Assembly: GCA_016169945.1 (NCBI GenBank)
Contig: JADLSH010000112.1
Location: 868,001 to 932,000, forward strand
Direction of reading: 5' to 3'
Length of the DNA: 64,000 nt
DNA from: Trachythela sp. YZ-2020
Taxonomy: Eukaryota > Cnidaria > Anthozoa > Malacalcyonacea > Clavulariidae
In this document: positions 1-11,279 of the stretch, piece by piece
Numbering within the stretch: position 1 is the stretch's first letter
Layout: each line of letters starts with the position of its first letter
Position numbers and translations under genes: made by a program
Notes under the pieces: model-generated
Database searches by the model: none
Told to the model about the DNA's origin: nothing
What the model saw: only the letters and a program-made list of their open reading frames with translations

Positions 1-320
1 AGCCAGATTTACAGTGGTTTTACCTTTTTGAAGTTTTAAATTGCCACAGATATATAATGAAAAAAACAACAAATAGTACACAAATTCCCCTATTTTAATA
101 CAAACAAAGGGCCAAAAGGGCAAGAAAATCAAACATTTGTGAGGTGTTTTAAACTCAGATTTTGACAGCTGACATATTCAAAATTTCAAATGCAAATTGC
201 AGTGCAAACCAAAGCTGCATTTTTCTCTACTCAAAGCACTGTGTAAGTCACACACAAAGTGAAAAACATTTTAAACATACAGTGGATAAGAATTTTAATG
301 GCCTTTTCTTGTGTTTCTGT
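1..320. other. Non-coding flank
   Basis: AT-rich sequence before the first MITE. I see no supported gene. The short open frame near 231-539 on the minus strand mostly reads through the MITE end and is not credible. Confidence 0.6.
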
Positions 321-323
321 TAA

Positions 324-978
324 TACCCCGTTTACACTATACCAGATTACATCGGAGCGATTTTCATACCAGATTCGGCTGCTGTTTACACTACGCCACA
401 GTAATCCGGTACGCGACGCAGACCAAAAATCACTCCGCTTTGGAGGTGATATGAAAAGTAATCCGGTATGTGCCGGAGCAGTGTAAACAGGCCAATCCGG
501 TACACAACTAAGTTTGGTGCGAAATTTGTAATATATCACAAGACAAATTAAAAATGGTCGCCTTCAAACAATTGATTATACTTACTTTTATGGCAGCAAG
601 CGTCCTTCAAATAATGGCTAGTCTATTTTGTCTGTCGACTAGCTATTATTCATCAAGGCGACTCCTCCGGCAAAACGAAAGGGCAAAACGAAAGGGCAAA
701 AGAGAGCATAAACAATGAAGATTTTGGGCAAGTCCATGTAAAATTTGGCTCTTTTTGTTTTGTGTTGGACATTCTTGCATTCATTTGTCTGGCAAAGCCA
801 GCTCGTGATTTTAGTTAGCGGGAAACTGGTTCTGTTTCCATGGCAACATCAAAAAGTGCTGAGCTGGTAACAAAGCGAAGTGGTGCAATGCGATATAGTG
901 TAAACACCCTTGTTTTTTACTTCGGAGTGAAAATTAATCTGGTATGAAAAGTAATCCGGGAATAGTGTAAACGGGGTA
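324..978. mobile_element. PIF/Harbinger-type MITE, 655 bp, TAA target duplication
   Basis: Perfect 17-bp terminal inverted repeats (TACCCCGTTTACACTAT, 324-340 and 962-978) are flanked by a 3-bp TAA duplication at 321-323 and 979-981. The ends are rich in repeated 'AATCCGGTA' words. No transposase is encoded. Known: PIF/Harbinger elements duplicate 3 bp, usually TWA. Inferred: a non-autonomous derivative of a Harbinger family. The internal 'GTTTACACT' word recurs in the ends of the autonomous element at 30273-36628, but the rest differs, so it is a separate family. Confidence 0.85.
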
Positions 979-981
979 TAA

Positions 982-1912
982 GAAAACAGGAATTCGTTTC
1001 AAAATTTTGCCACGTCAATGCAGGTTATTCATAATGGCAGACAGGTGGCTTCATTTGAAATGTGGCTCTAAACACCAAACTTATTGAGTTTGAAATAAGT
1101 CTAAAATAGGGAGTTATTGTGTAAAAATGTCATCTATATACTCAAATTAAGGTGGCTCACTTGTGTACTTTTCAGTAACTTTCGCTTTCAACCAAAATTA
1201 ATATTAGACACACTTACGACAGGACAAAATGAATATTTCAACGAATGTAAAGAGGTCTTGGGCTGTCCATTTATGGCCAAACAGGAATAGTGTTAGTGTT
1301 GCTATGGCAATCACAGTGTCTTATCCTTTGCGCTTATATAGTTATATTGTCTAATTTCAGATTGAATCGAAAATATTTATTTTTTTCGGTCAATTTTTCT
1401 AACATACCACAATTTGAAGGGTAGTTTACAAATAGGTTTTCGAGATATTTTGGAATTTCGATTACAGAGAAACACCTATTTGTAGAATTTTTTAGATGTT
1501 TTTCTTCTTGCCTTGTTTAACAATTGTGCAAAGTTTTAAACATTTTCACCAAAGGAAAAGAAAAAAACATCTCGAAATTCCAGTTGCAACAAAATCAAAC
1601 GTGTGTATAGTTTTGTGCTTGGTTCTTTGTTGTGAATTTATTAATTACCATGAAATAAAAATACTATATTAATCCAACATCTCTTCAATTAGTTTTGGTT
1701 GTTAAAAACTTAAATCTATTTCGGTGTGAGAACTTTTCGAAACATTCAACATTTATTTTCCATAAAACAACTTGTATTATTAAACTGTCTGTATTGTAGT
1801 TTTTAATACGTCAAACACTACAGGAATAACATAAGTTTGCAACTTTCAATTGCTTTGAAGACTATTATATTACTTTGACAGTCCTAGTAAAATATAATTT
1901 CAGATTTTGTAA
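982..1912. other. Non-coding stretch
   Basis: AT-rich sequence between the first MITE and the hAT element. I find no coding-like frame, hairpin or tandem repeat here. Confidence 0.6.
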
Positions 1913-2218
1913 GTCAATGCCCAGGGTGGAAAGTTTGGTTTATCTGCGCAGAAGATCGACGCCAAGCTCTAAAATTTGCGCCAACTGGCAACGTGATGCC
2001 AAAATTTATCAAAAATGTGCGCCAGACGCTGCCAGTTTATCGGTAAATTTAACCCTTGTTCCACTCCCCAGCATATGTATTACAGGGTTCAGAAAAAAAT
2101 ACACAAATACAATTGTTATGAATCATGATTAGGAAAATCCTGCAGTCATTTGAGTTTGTATCTGCACTCAACGTTAACATTAACACTCTTCTGCAACACC
2201 CACAAATTTTTACTATAT

Positions 2219-5200
2219 TTACAACAGAAACGGCAAGGTAACGTCCTCTGTACGTTGGCGTTTAAGTACTTTCCCCTCCGTTCTATATTTGGCGCGATCT
2301 CCTAATATTGGTAGTGAATGCTTAGGAAGTGATGCATCTTTTTCACCATCCAAATACAACTTCGCGATTTCTTTAACAGCTCGTGTTCCTTGGATAACTG
2401 GGGGCATACACCAGTCAAGCTTTGTTCTAAAAGTAAAAGTAAGAGAGAAAATATAAACAACTGGTATACCAAAGGTCTAAACTGTGATGATGTATGCTTT
2501 TTATTATATATACTAATTGTCACAAACAGTTCCCATGTAAGTACTCTGTATGCTTGGCGTCTTATTCTTTATAAGTTTAATATCTCAGAAATACTGTATC
2601 TACTGTACCTCAAGGCCAATGTTTCATTTGACTGTCCACCAGTAGATTGTTGGGACTTCATCATGCTGTAAAAAGATTCTACCACGGCTTCGGTACCACC
2701 CTTTGCTAAACTTATGTCAATGGCAACACATCCTTCAATGCCAATTGCTTCGTAGATTTCTTCTTCGCAATAGATGCTGCTATATAGACTTCAGCTTCAT
2801 CGAGTTCGGCTAAGACAGGTTTCTTCACACCCTCGAACTTCAACAAGTACATATTGCCAAGAGAATACGACTTTATATCTTCCGCGTCCATGGACTTATC
2901 CTTGATCGAAATCTTTGCTAGGGGGCCATACGTCTTCGGAACGATGGAAGGAAGTGAAAACCATTTGGCTAAATGGTTTCCTTCCATCTTCCATAAGCAT
3001 TTCTTTAGAGTCTGCTTTATCTTGTGCAAGACTATATGAGCAAACGCAGGATCAAACTGCAAATCAGCGTCTTCATGGGTTTGACTTAACTTTTGAACGT
3101 GGTCCAATGAGCATACGTAGGTAAAAAATCTGTCAAAAGAAGCTTTGCCATACTGCTCAAGAGCAGATTCACCCTCTGAAAGCTTGATCTTTCCATTTCC
3201 CAAGCGTTCACCGTAAAGCAAACTGAAAATGCTGTCTAGATCCAAACATGTGAGGATGGACATTACCTCTCGCGAACAATTGGTGATTCGTTGGTCGAAG
3301 GATGCAATCAGATCTTTCATAAACACCCGCAGATCAGCTTCTACATCTTTTTCCTCTCGAGCCCTCCAGTGATCAAGGGTGATTGGATCGCCATCTTCAT
3401 CGACAGTGGACTCCGAATGTGTAACATACCATCCTGTGACAAGCTTTGTTCCTTTGAATTTTCCAGAGTTTATGTCGTGCGAGTGTTTCTTCAGCAACGG
3501 AAATGAAGACGGTGGACTATTGATGGAAAAAATTTTCTGCATGCTTTCCATATGTGACTTCAGACTTGGCCACCAACTCACAATCTTCCAGCAGGGTACA
3601 GCGAGGCCTTGCAGCGTAACGAACAGATTCATAAGTGGTTTCAAAATGTCACATATGCAACAAAGATCTAGCAAGAAGTCTTTGCCAGCAATCTGGTATT
3701 CTTTAATCTCCGTAAACTGAAATTCTCTGAATGTTTTGATGAATAATGGGAGGCTGTCAAGAAGCTTCAAGAACTCCATGTATTGCGATGTCGAAAACCT
3801 GGTACTACAACTTCGGCTGGTAAGCTTCAACACGAACTCATCTTCTTCTTCAGCCGCTTCCTTCATTACCATCGCATGCTTTAGCATCTTGCCCCTTTGG
3901 AAAATCCGATGCACAACAGATGAGCGTTTAATCAGGCAACTCACAAATTCCTCTGAAGCTCCAAACTTTCCTTCAAATACATCACAGAATGCAAGGTCAA
4001 TAAAATGTGGGGGATCCCACAGGACAGAAAAAAAGGATGCATCATATTTCTCCTGATATAGCGTAGCCGCAAGAGTTGTGCCGGGTGTGCGGCAGTTATT
4101 TAAGTGCCGTCACTGAAAAGTACCACTCCATCCAAGCTCCTTTTAGGACTGATTCATCGATTGTGGGATAGGCACCTTGCACTAATTTGAACAGTGTTTC
4201 TGCTAGCTCAGGTGCATCAGCTCCACTAACATTACCTTCAAGGTTATCTTCAGTTGACTGGTATACCTCTGGAGCACTTACGGCTATTGCTTTTCGTTGA
4301 CCTTCAACCATTGGGCACACCATCACTGCCTGATTCGTTATTCGGTTTGGTGTAGACTTGTCTGCAGTCACATAAAAGTGAGGTGGGAGCATTGTAGAAG
4401 GCAAGCATTTAGACAAAAATGTTGCAACTTGCCGGTCACACCATACTTCGGCTGCTTGTAAAATAGCAGAAAATTGCTTTCGCCCATGAGCAAGTTCTCC
4501 TACATCCGACCCTGTGAATGCATGCGATGCAACCAATGTTTCATAATGCAAGGCGGAGGATTTCGTTTTAATAACTGTCAAGGCGATGGCAACGAGGTTT
4601 TGCATGACTGACAAGCCCCGTTCTTCTCTTCTTTTACATTCTCGTTGGTACTAAAATGAATTACATACATGATATCGACCTATTCCAGAATACAGGTGAA
4701 CATGCAGATATAGCGTGACTTTACTTTTAACTTGAACCTTACCTGTAATGCTTCAAAATGGAGTTGTCCTCCTGCCAAAGTAACATGATCCTTGACGGTA
4801 TTTTTCGGTTTGTAAAACTCTTGGTTACTTCCTTCAAGCAGCAGACTTGCTTTCTCCGATGAATAAACTAACCCAGTACTAAGTGATCCAGAAAACCTAA
4901 AAGAAACGCGAAAATAATATATCGCTAAATCTACTGATTGTACAACTTACCATACAACTTACTGAACTTAGCCCTACCTTTTACCTTTACATCAAAGACG
5001 GAACCTATATTTACATACATGGCATCAAACAAGATCTATACTTTACCTGTAGCTTTAATTCTCTAACTTCATTTATGAGGCTATCAATCTTTGAGTGTAA
5101 AGATGCAACGCCTACTGGCTGTCCTGGTTGATCTTGAACAGAGGGATCCTTAAAGTTAAGTGGTGATTGTACTTTTCCAACCAATGACCTTTTCTCTGTT

Positions 5201-6439
5201 AAAAGTGGGTTGGCCATTTGACTTAGTGGTTTAGTTGATTTCTCCCCTTCCTCTTTTTGCAACAGTTTTATGTCAGGCTCACCAGACACCAAATCAACTA
5301 AAGGGTCTCTTGCTTTATGAGCATTGTGTACAGCAGTTTTAGGAGCACTTTTGTTTCTCTCACATTTCTCTCTTGCTTCTCGAACAGTCTTGTTTGATTC
5401 ATAATATGGTCGAATATCAACTTCCAACAAGTTACTACCATGACGCCTTGAAGCATGTCTTTCTATAGTTGCTTTGTTTGTGCGACATAACTGATAAATC
5501 TGTGGGCATTTCCCAGCCCTAAAACCATAGATATACAGTAATAGAACAAAATTAGCTTACATATACCAGTTACTTCATGTTTGCCTCTCCTATTACTAGA
5601 ACAGTGCAACAAAATAATAAACAAAAATGTACCTAAAACATGTTACGCAGATACCCCAATTTTTCTTGGCATCATTGTTGGGTTTATTTTTTTGTTCAGC
5701 CCTGGCTGGTTGTAACCACCATTCCTGCTTGTCTTGTATAGTATCACTGCTGTCTGTAAAAATATGCTCATTGTAAATAGCATAATACCAATTGAAAATA
5801 ACTGCTGAAAAAATATCTAAATCTTGTACCTGAGTTGGCAGTGCGCTTTACTCCAACAAAACTTTCAGATTCAACCTTGTTTTCTAAGTTAAGAAATATA
5901 TCACTTCATACAGTAAATGGGATAGTCATAATTCTAGTAGTTATAACCAGTTCAATTGTATCAACCACCTATCAAGGACTGACTAATATATTGTCACTAT
6001 TGCCCCGAAAAATAAATTGGTAATATTTACCAAGTTTCTGCTTATTTTTTTATCTTGCCACAACATGTATTGCAGACAACATCCACACCATATCCTTCAT
6101 CACCTGCAGGATTTGTACCACAAATAGCATGAACTGCACGTTTGCAGCTTAAGCATTTGTGTGCACTAGATGAGGGCCTGTCACAAACACAACATTGCAA
6201 TAACGAATCTGCAATTAATAAATGATAATTTATGTAAAAAGCCGAAATATAGATCACTTTAAAAGCACCTAGCAGCTAACAAATAGGATTGTTAAATTCC
6301 CAAAATAGTTTTGAGGTGTTAGAGAAAAGTGCTTATTGTTAATTTGTCACAAGCTTACAATACCTGCTAGACCACTTTCGAAGCCTGCATTGTTATCATT
6401 GACAGAATTGTCTGAATCTGGTGAGTCTATACTTTCCAT
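2219..6439 (-). pseudogene. hAT transposase gene, multi-exon, frameshifted
   Basis: A minus-strand gene fills the element. Readable exons, in order: an ATG at 6439-6437 starting MESIDSPDSDNS; a Cys-rich exon near 6045-6210 (CCVCDRP, HKCLSCKRAVHAICG); an exon near 5829-5900; two exons (5755-5642, then 5523-5050) that join at CVTCFR|AGKCP into a C/H-rich finger ending in IERHASRRH; an exon 4900-4744; the catalytic exon 4650-2640 (FYVTADKSTPNRITNQAVMV, WDPPHFIDLA, GTEAVVESFYS); and a last exon about 2423-2219. Most splice edges are ordinary GT/AG. The frame changes near 4090 and near 2755, where the reading slips inside an A-rich run, so no full-length transposase can be made. The RNase H-like layout resembles ZNF862/KIAA1586-like hAT proteins, and the 8-bp duplication agrees. 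Exact exon limits are my estimate. Confidence 0.75.
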
Positions 6440-6650
6440 TAAGCATGCTGAAAACATGCCTACCTTGAAATTAGACAAACTGAGTCATTTGCCTGTAAAG
6501 CCACTGAGTCACTACATAATTACAGAGTAAAAACTAAAAAATACTTAGTTATTTCAAGAATTATTGTATATAAAGTGTTAAATTAGAAAGCAAAGTGGTG
6601 AAAGTACTTGATGCCAATTAATGTTGACATTGTCACATCAAAATGTTCAA

Positions 6651-6684
6651 ATTTGTTTATATTTGTTTATATTTGTTTATATTT
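6651..6684. repeat. 10-bp tandem repeat (ATTTGTTTAT) about 3.4 units
   Basis: Three perfect ATTTGTTTAT units plus a partial one, in the non-coding upstream third of the hAT element. A simple minisatellite with no evident function. Confidence 0.85.
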
Positions 6685-7544
6685 GATAGGCGGATTTTAA
6701 TAACAAGCTCCATAGATCATTCAGTACTTCAGTTGTTCTCAGTTCAGTCATGGTTAGCCGGTTCGGTCAATATAAAAATACATCCACAACACAACACTGT
6801 AAAACATGAAACCAATTAAAGCAGTCGTTAATGAATATATAAATGTGTTATAAGCTTTTAAGTATACCCACCTCAATGAGTGGCCAAACTTCCCATGACC
6901 TCATTAGTCATTACTTCATCAGTCATTACTTGGCTACTTGTTTAGTTGTTAGTACTTGCATGAGTGCATCAGTGATTCCTTCATTCCAGCTTTTTCAGTG
7001 AGTTCACAACTTCACATAGTTTTTGGTTTACATGCACAGTCAGCACAGATGACCACAAGTCAACAGATTTTACGAGATTTAATTAATTAAATTGAATGTT
7101 TCAGTAAAGAATCACGATTACAGTATTACACAGCTTGAAAATCACGATTCACGAATCACAAGTTGTAAATCGACAGCGAGGCCGGACTCCGCCGGAGGCC
7201 CGTAAATTTCGATATCTGCGGTTAACTCATTTTTACAATACTTTACATTCTTTGTAAGCTTTGTGTGGTGTGTACTGGCCTACTGGCTTACTGTATTGAC
7301 AAATAAACTTTAAAATACTATTTTGAAAAGCCATGTATAAAATGAAATCAAATTTCGAACTTTTTTTGTCGGTTTCACGGTTTGTACATACGCTAACATG
7401 GATTATCGTTTGAATTCTTATGCTAATGCTCCAGTGCGTACGTTACTTCGTACAATTTCCTGCGCCAGTATAGAGGGATTTGAAGAATATGCCACGCCGA
7501 AGATCTTCGGCGCAAGCTACAAACTTTCCACCCTGGGTCAATGC

Positions 7545-8370
7545 AATTTTTTTTAAGTCAGAGATTTTTGAACATTTTGGATAATACTGAACATATATAG
7601 GTATAAACACACACAAAAAGAAAGCTTAGAAACTGGTTAAAAACATAAGTACTGTTTAAATTTCAAGGATTTATGATTATACTGAAAACCTTGTGGTTTC
7701 TTCGCTATAAAGTCTCGCTAAAAACTTGGTGACAAAGAGCAGAAAGATCTTGACCGAATAATTTTAGAATTTGCGAAGAATCCACCCATCCCAGATATAA
7801 TTTTGTCATAGGATCAAACTCTCCATCTTGTTCCATTGCCAACATTTTTATTTGGTGTCCCACTATGCACTTCATTGGTGTTTCATTCTTGGATATGCAA
7901 TGTAAAGGACATTGCAAATAAGTTACCAATTCATCTGTACTACAGATCAGATTGTTCAAAAGAGTTATTGGACAACATAATCATCCATATTGGCAGGACT
8001 TTATGGAATTAACAGAGACCATAGTATCTATCAACTTTCATGCTTTTCTCCATCATCAGCCATACGACACCAGCGAGATTTATTTATACGAAAATGTGAT
8101 ATACTCCCCACCAACTAGTGCACATTTTTTTATCATACGTTAACACTCTTTCTGAATGAAGTAGCTGAAACTCCCTGTACGCTTCTCACCTGTGACCACA
8201 CATTTAAAGTAAGCAAACACATTGGAGTAATGCAACAGTCAGATAATAAGTTAGTCAATCAATTTAGTATTTTTTTTATTGGATTAAATAAGAATGGGCA
8301 GGTGGTTAGTTGGTGTAAATAGAAGATCTTCTACTTGAGTTAAAGCACAGACTCGATGCCAAAAATTAAC
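7545..8370. other. Spacer between hAT element and MITE; no supported gene
   Basis: One open frame of 84 codons (7959-7705, minus) holds two Cys residues and reads moderately complex. I recognise no family in it and it lacks partners, so I do not call it a gene. Confidence 0.4.
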
Positions 8371-8379
8371 GGATAATAC

Positions 8380-9134
8380 CTACCTCCTCCTCAGGCCCTT
8401 TTTCCCGCGGGCGGGTGATATTTTGCTTCAGCGGAAGAGTAGACGAAGGGCCTGCCAAGTAATGGTCGAAAATCAGGCATAAATGTCGACAATCGGGAAT
8501 CCAAAAAAATCTGCCTGAAATATTGCCCATCACAGCGTAAAACGATATATTTTCGTGTTTTCCATCTTAGATGGGTATATTTTAAAAGTTATTGCTGAAA
8601 TATGATCCATATTAATTGAAATATGAAACGTTGAATCAAAGTGTTTTTGTCCTCAGTCTCGATGGGCGACAACACCGAAAAATGCACTCAAAATGCGAAG
8701 GGTTCAATTGACTTCAGTGATAGTGATGTCGACATCATTAATGTGTCATTCAGTATGTAGTATGAGTATGTATTTGACTACGAATATGTATAACTTGAAA
8801 GGAAAATTATATGCAAAATAATAACAAATATGTATAACAAATCTAAAAGTATATATGCTCATTTATTTTGCCATCAGAAGCGTGACAGTTAGGGCAAAGT
8901 ACTTTCCCACCTTCCTTAACCTTTTGTAAGAGCCTACGTTCATAAGAATCATTAACAAACTCTTTCTCCGGACGATTATGGTCAAATATAGTGGTGAATA
9001 GCTTCTGCCATCTTGAGAACATTAGTCAGCAGGTGCTTCCCTTCGCCTTACCCGCATTTTTTATGCCGCCCATGCGTCCCTTCCCTAATTTTCCAAGCCC
9101 GCTCCAATTAATAAAGCGCCTGTGGAGGAGGTAG
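8380..9134. mobile_element. MITE-like DNA element, 755 bp, exact 9-bp target duplication
   Basis: The ends are inverted repeats (CTACCTCCTCC-T-CAGGC against GCCTG-T-GGAGGAGGTAG). A perfect 9-bp duplication GGATAATAC lies at 8371-8379 and 9135-9143. Nine-base duplications fit Mutator-like or other 8-10-bp DNA transposons. On the minus strand, around 9010-8870, a coding-like remnant contains VLCPNCHASDGK, a possible zinc-binding piece, so this may be a deletion derivative of a larger coding element rather than a pure MITE. No transposase motif is visible. Confidence 0.8.
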
Positions 9135-9151
9135 GGATAATACTGTATATA

Positions 9152-11085
9152 ATAATGGAGCACAAACATCAGCAAAATGCAAAGAAACATATTTCTAATT
9201 CAAAGGCTGTGCCTGTTGTAGCCATAGAAATTAAGCAAAGGAGCTTCAACCATGCCATTTCTGGAATTATTAACACTGCTAAATTTAAGAACCAACCTTC
9301 AGCAACGCAAATTCCTGCAGCAATATCAACTCCCATGAATTCGGAAATTAACCATGGAGCATATGTTTCTCATGCATGAAGACCATCATAATATTCTCAC
9401 AACAAACACAAACCATGTGAACAACTGAAGACTGACCATGTTTTAGCATTTGTTATTCAACGTTTCCTACATAAGTTTGGCAGAATATTTCACTTTAACA
9501 CCAATGAAAAAACTAGTGATGATGAACTACAATTCTGAATCAAGAACAGAAAGAAATTTGGGAGCATTTGACCTTGGGCAAGACAATGTTCCAGGGGATG
9601 GAAATTGCTGTTGTTCAAGCATAACTAAAGAAGTTAGCAAGATACTATCTCAAGACTTGACAACAATGAATACGCCACCCACGTTGTTTCTATGGGTTTT
9701 TCCACTAATATTGAATCAAACACCCAAACGTTTGTGTCATTTGTTCTGTGAAGATGTTAGAAAGAATCACCATAAATATGATGAATGGGTTGACTTTGAC
9801 ATTCAAAGTGAAGTGGAGAAGTTTACAGCATCTGGATGGTTTAATACTCCCTAGGAGACCTATGTGTTCTGGTTTGCAGCAGGTTGTTGAAGATCGCCAT
9901 CATGATAATTACTATGTATCCGAAGGTTCCATACACTCCATTTGTTCCAGAATCTATTTTAACTAACTCTCTGATCTTTATTGTGTTCAACCATTCAAAT
10001 CCAGGTCATGATGCTACACAATTTTAGTTGAGAAGGGAAATTATTTTTCAATTTTTCCTCCAAGTTGTGGAGCTTGCACATTAGATTGAATGAAAAGATC
10101 CAACAGCACCAGAAACAACATCTTTGCAATTTTACACTAATCTCGACAACCATCACTATAACTATAAGACAACAAGGTTTACATATTGGTGAATGTGAGG
10201 TTTTTTTTCCAAAAAGGCATATGCCCACTGGACAATGAAATATGAAAATAATATGCATGATTTGCTCGCAAGGCCATTGCCAGGATAGATTGTGCTATTC
10301 TGAATAGTTTGTATGAAATGGACTGGATAGTTTGTCCTATGTTTATACTATGTTGGATGATTCCAGCAGACAGATAATGCATCTCTTGTATAAATCAGGC
10401 CAATATTTGCTATTAGTAACATCATCTTAAATTATTTTCCTTTTAATACAATACAAAATTGAACAACATAAAAGACGTTTTGAAGCTAGAACACTCAGAA
10501 TTTCTTATTTTCCAACACATAACTTAGATCTAAACAAGTGGAAATGGAAAATCATGGCAGCTGTCATTGTGGTGTCAAGACAAGGCAAATAAGTGGAAAC
10601 GAAACACCATCTGGTCCATCATGTAATCCCAAGTAAGGACCAGTGTTTGTGTGTGAAAAAGGCATGAAATGCACACAAAAATATAAGTGTGTCAATTGTG
10701 AAAACATGTCACACGAAATTCGAAAGCTTCCATCAGGCCAACCTATGCAATGCACTTGTGGCAATGGGAAAAAAAGGCACGGATTACATAGCATGCCACA
10801 ACAGCACAACAAGGAAGTCCGAGTGCCCATGTTTGAGAGCTAATCATTTTTTGTTCAAGTTATTGAAAACGGTCTAATCCTTACCAGCATGCTACTAGTG
10901 CTGACTATTTGGCTGAACATGGCTTTGGAACATCGACTGGACCACAGACACAGCTTGAGACACTGATTCCCTGGTTGTTCTTGAGCTGGTCAAGCCCACA
11001 GCAATAGAATTGAATTCAAAAAATGCTGCTGCATTGTATAATTTTGTGCGTTTATCCACAGTTAATAGACTAACCTGGTTTGGCT
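9152..11085 (+). pseudogene. Decayed OTU-like protease / CXC-type cysteine-rich protein, transposon-associated
   Basis: Plus-strand coding remnants in several frames run from just inside the MITE border to about 11085. Near 9585-9620 the motif VPGDGNCCCSSIT matches the OTU cysteine-protease box (DGNC, catalytic Cys and the Asp before it). It is followed by a region resembling the rest of an OTU fold (SEVEKFTASGWFNTP, HSNPGHDATQF). Near 10558-10712 a cysteine cluster SCHCGVK...PSC...KGMKCTQKYKCVNCEN resembles a CXC (tesmin/TSO1-like) domain, with one stop in it. Downstream open segments (ATSADYLAEHGFG; DTDSLVVLELVKPTAIEL) look like the same protein's C-terminus. OTU domains are known in transposons including some Helitrons. 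The host element and exact limits are unknown. Stops and frame changes make this a dead copy. Confidence 0.55.
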
Positions 11086-11279
11086 AGCTGGTAAACTTCA
11101 AAGCAACATTGCAGCAAATTGTCATGTGATCTTTTTGGTGCATTCCACACTAGAGATTTATAGAGGATTATATTATAGTGTTGCGGTTTTTTATCAACTT
11201 TTGTGGAAATTGACATTGTTAGGAAGCCGAAATCGCTGTCTTTTAATAGTTGATTTAAAGAGGAGTAATCGAGGAAAGT

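Larger units (their letters stand above)
1921..7536 (-). mobile_element. hAT-superfamily DNA transposon, 5.6 kb, exact 8-bp target duplication
   Basis: The ends are inverted repeats (CCAGGGTGGAAAGTTTG at 1921-1937; reverse complement at 7520-7536). An exact 8-bp duplication GTCAATGC lies at 1913-1920 and 7537-7544. An 8-bp duplication is the hAT signature and agrees with the hAT-like protein inside. The transposase gene is on the minus strand, and its upstream third (6440-7536) is non-coding. A (ATTTGTTTAT)n mini-repeat of about 3.4 units lies at 6651-6684. The perfect duplication shows a genuine complete insertion, although the gene is frameshifted. Confidence 0.92.

Noticed and set aside
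231..539. Open frames on both strands at the first MITE
   Set aside because: They read through the inverted ends and repeated AATCCGG words of a MITE; no motif and no gene structure.
3379..4056. Plus-strand frames opposite the hAT transposase
   Set aside because: Shadow frames of the minus-strand coding exon.
7705..7959. Unknown 84-aa protein on the minus strand
   Set aside because: No motif, no exon partners, no repeat copy in the window; too weak to call.
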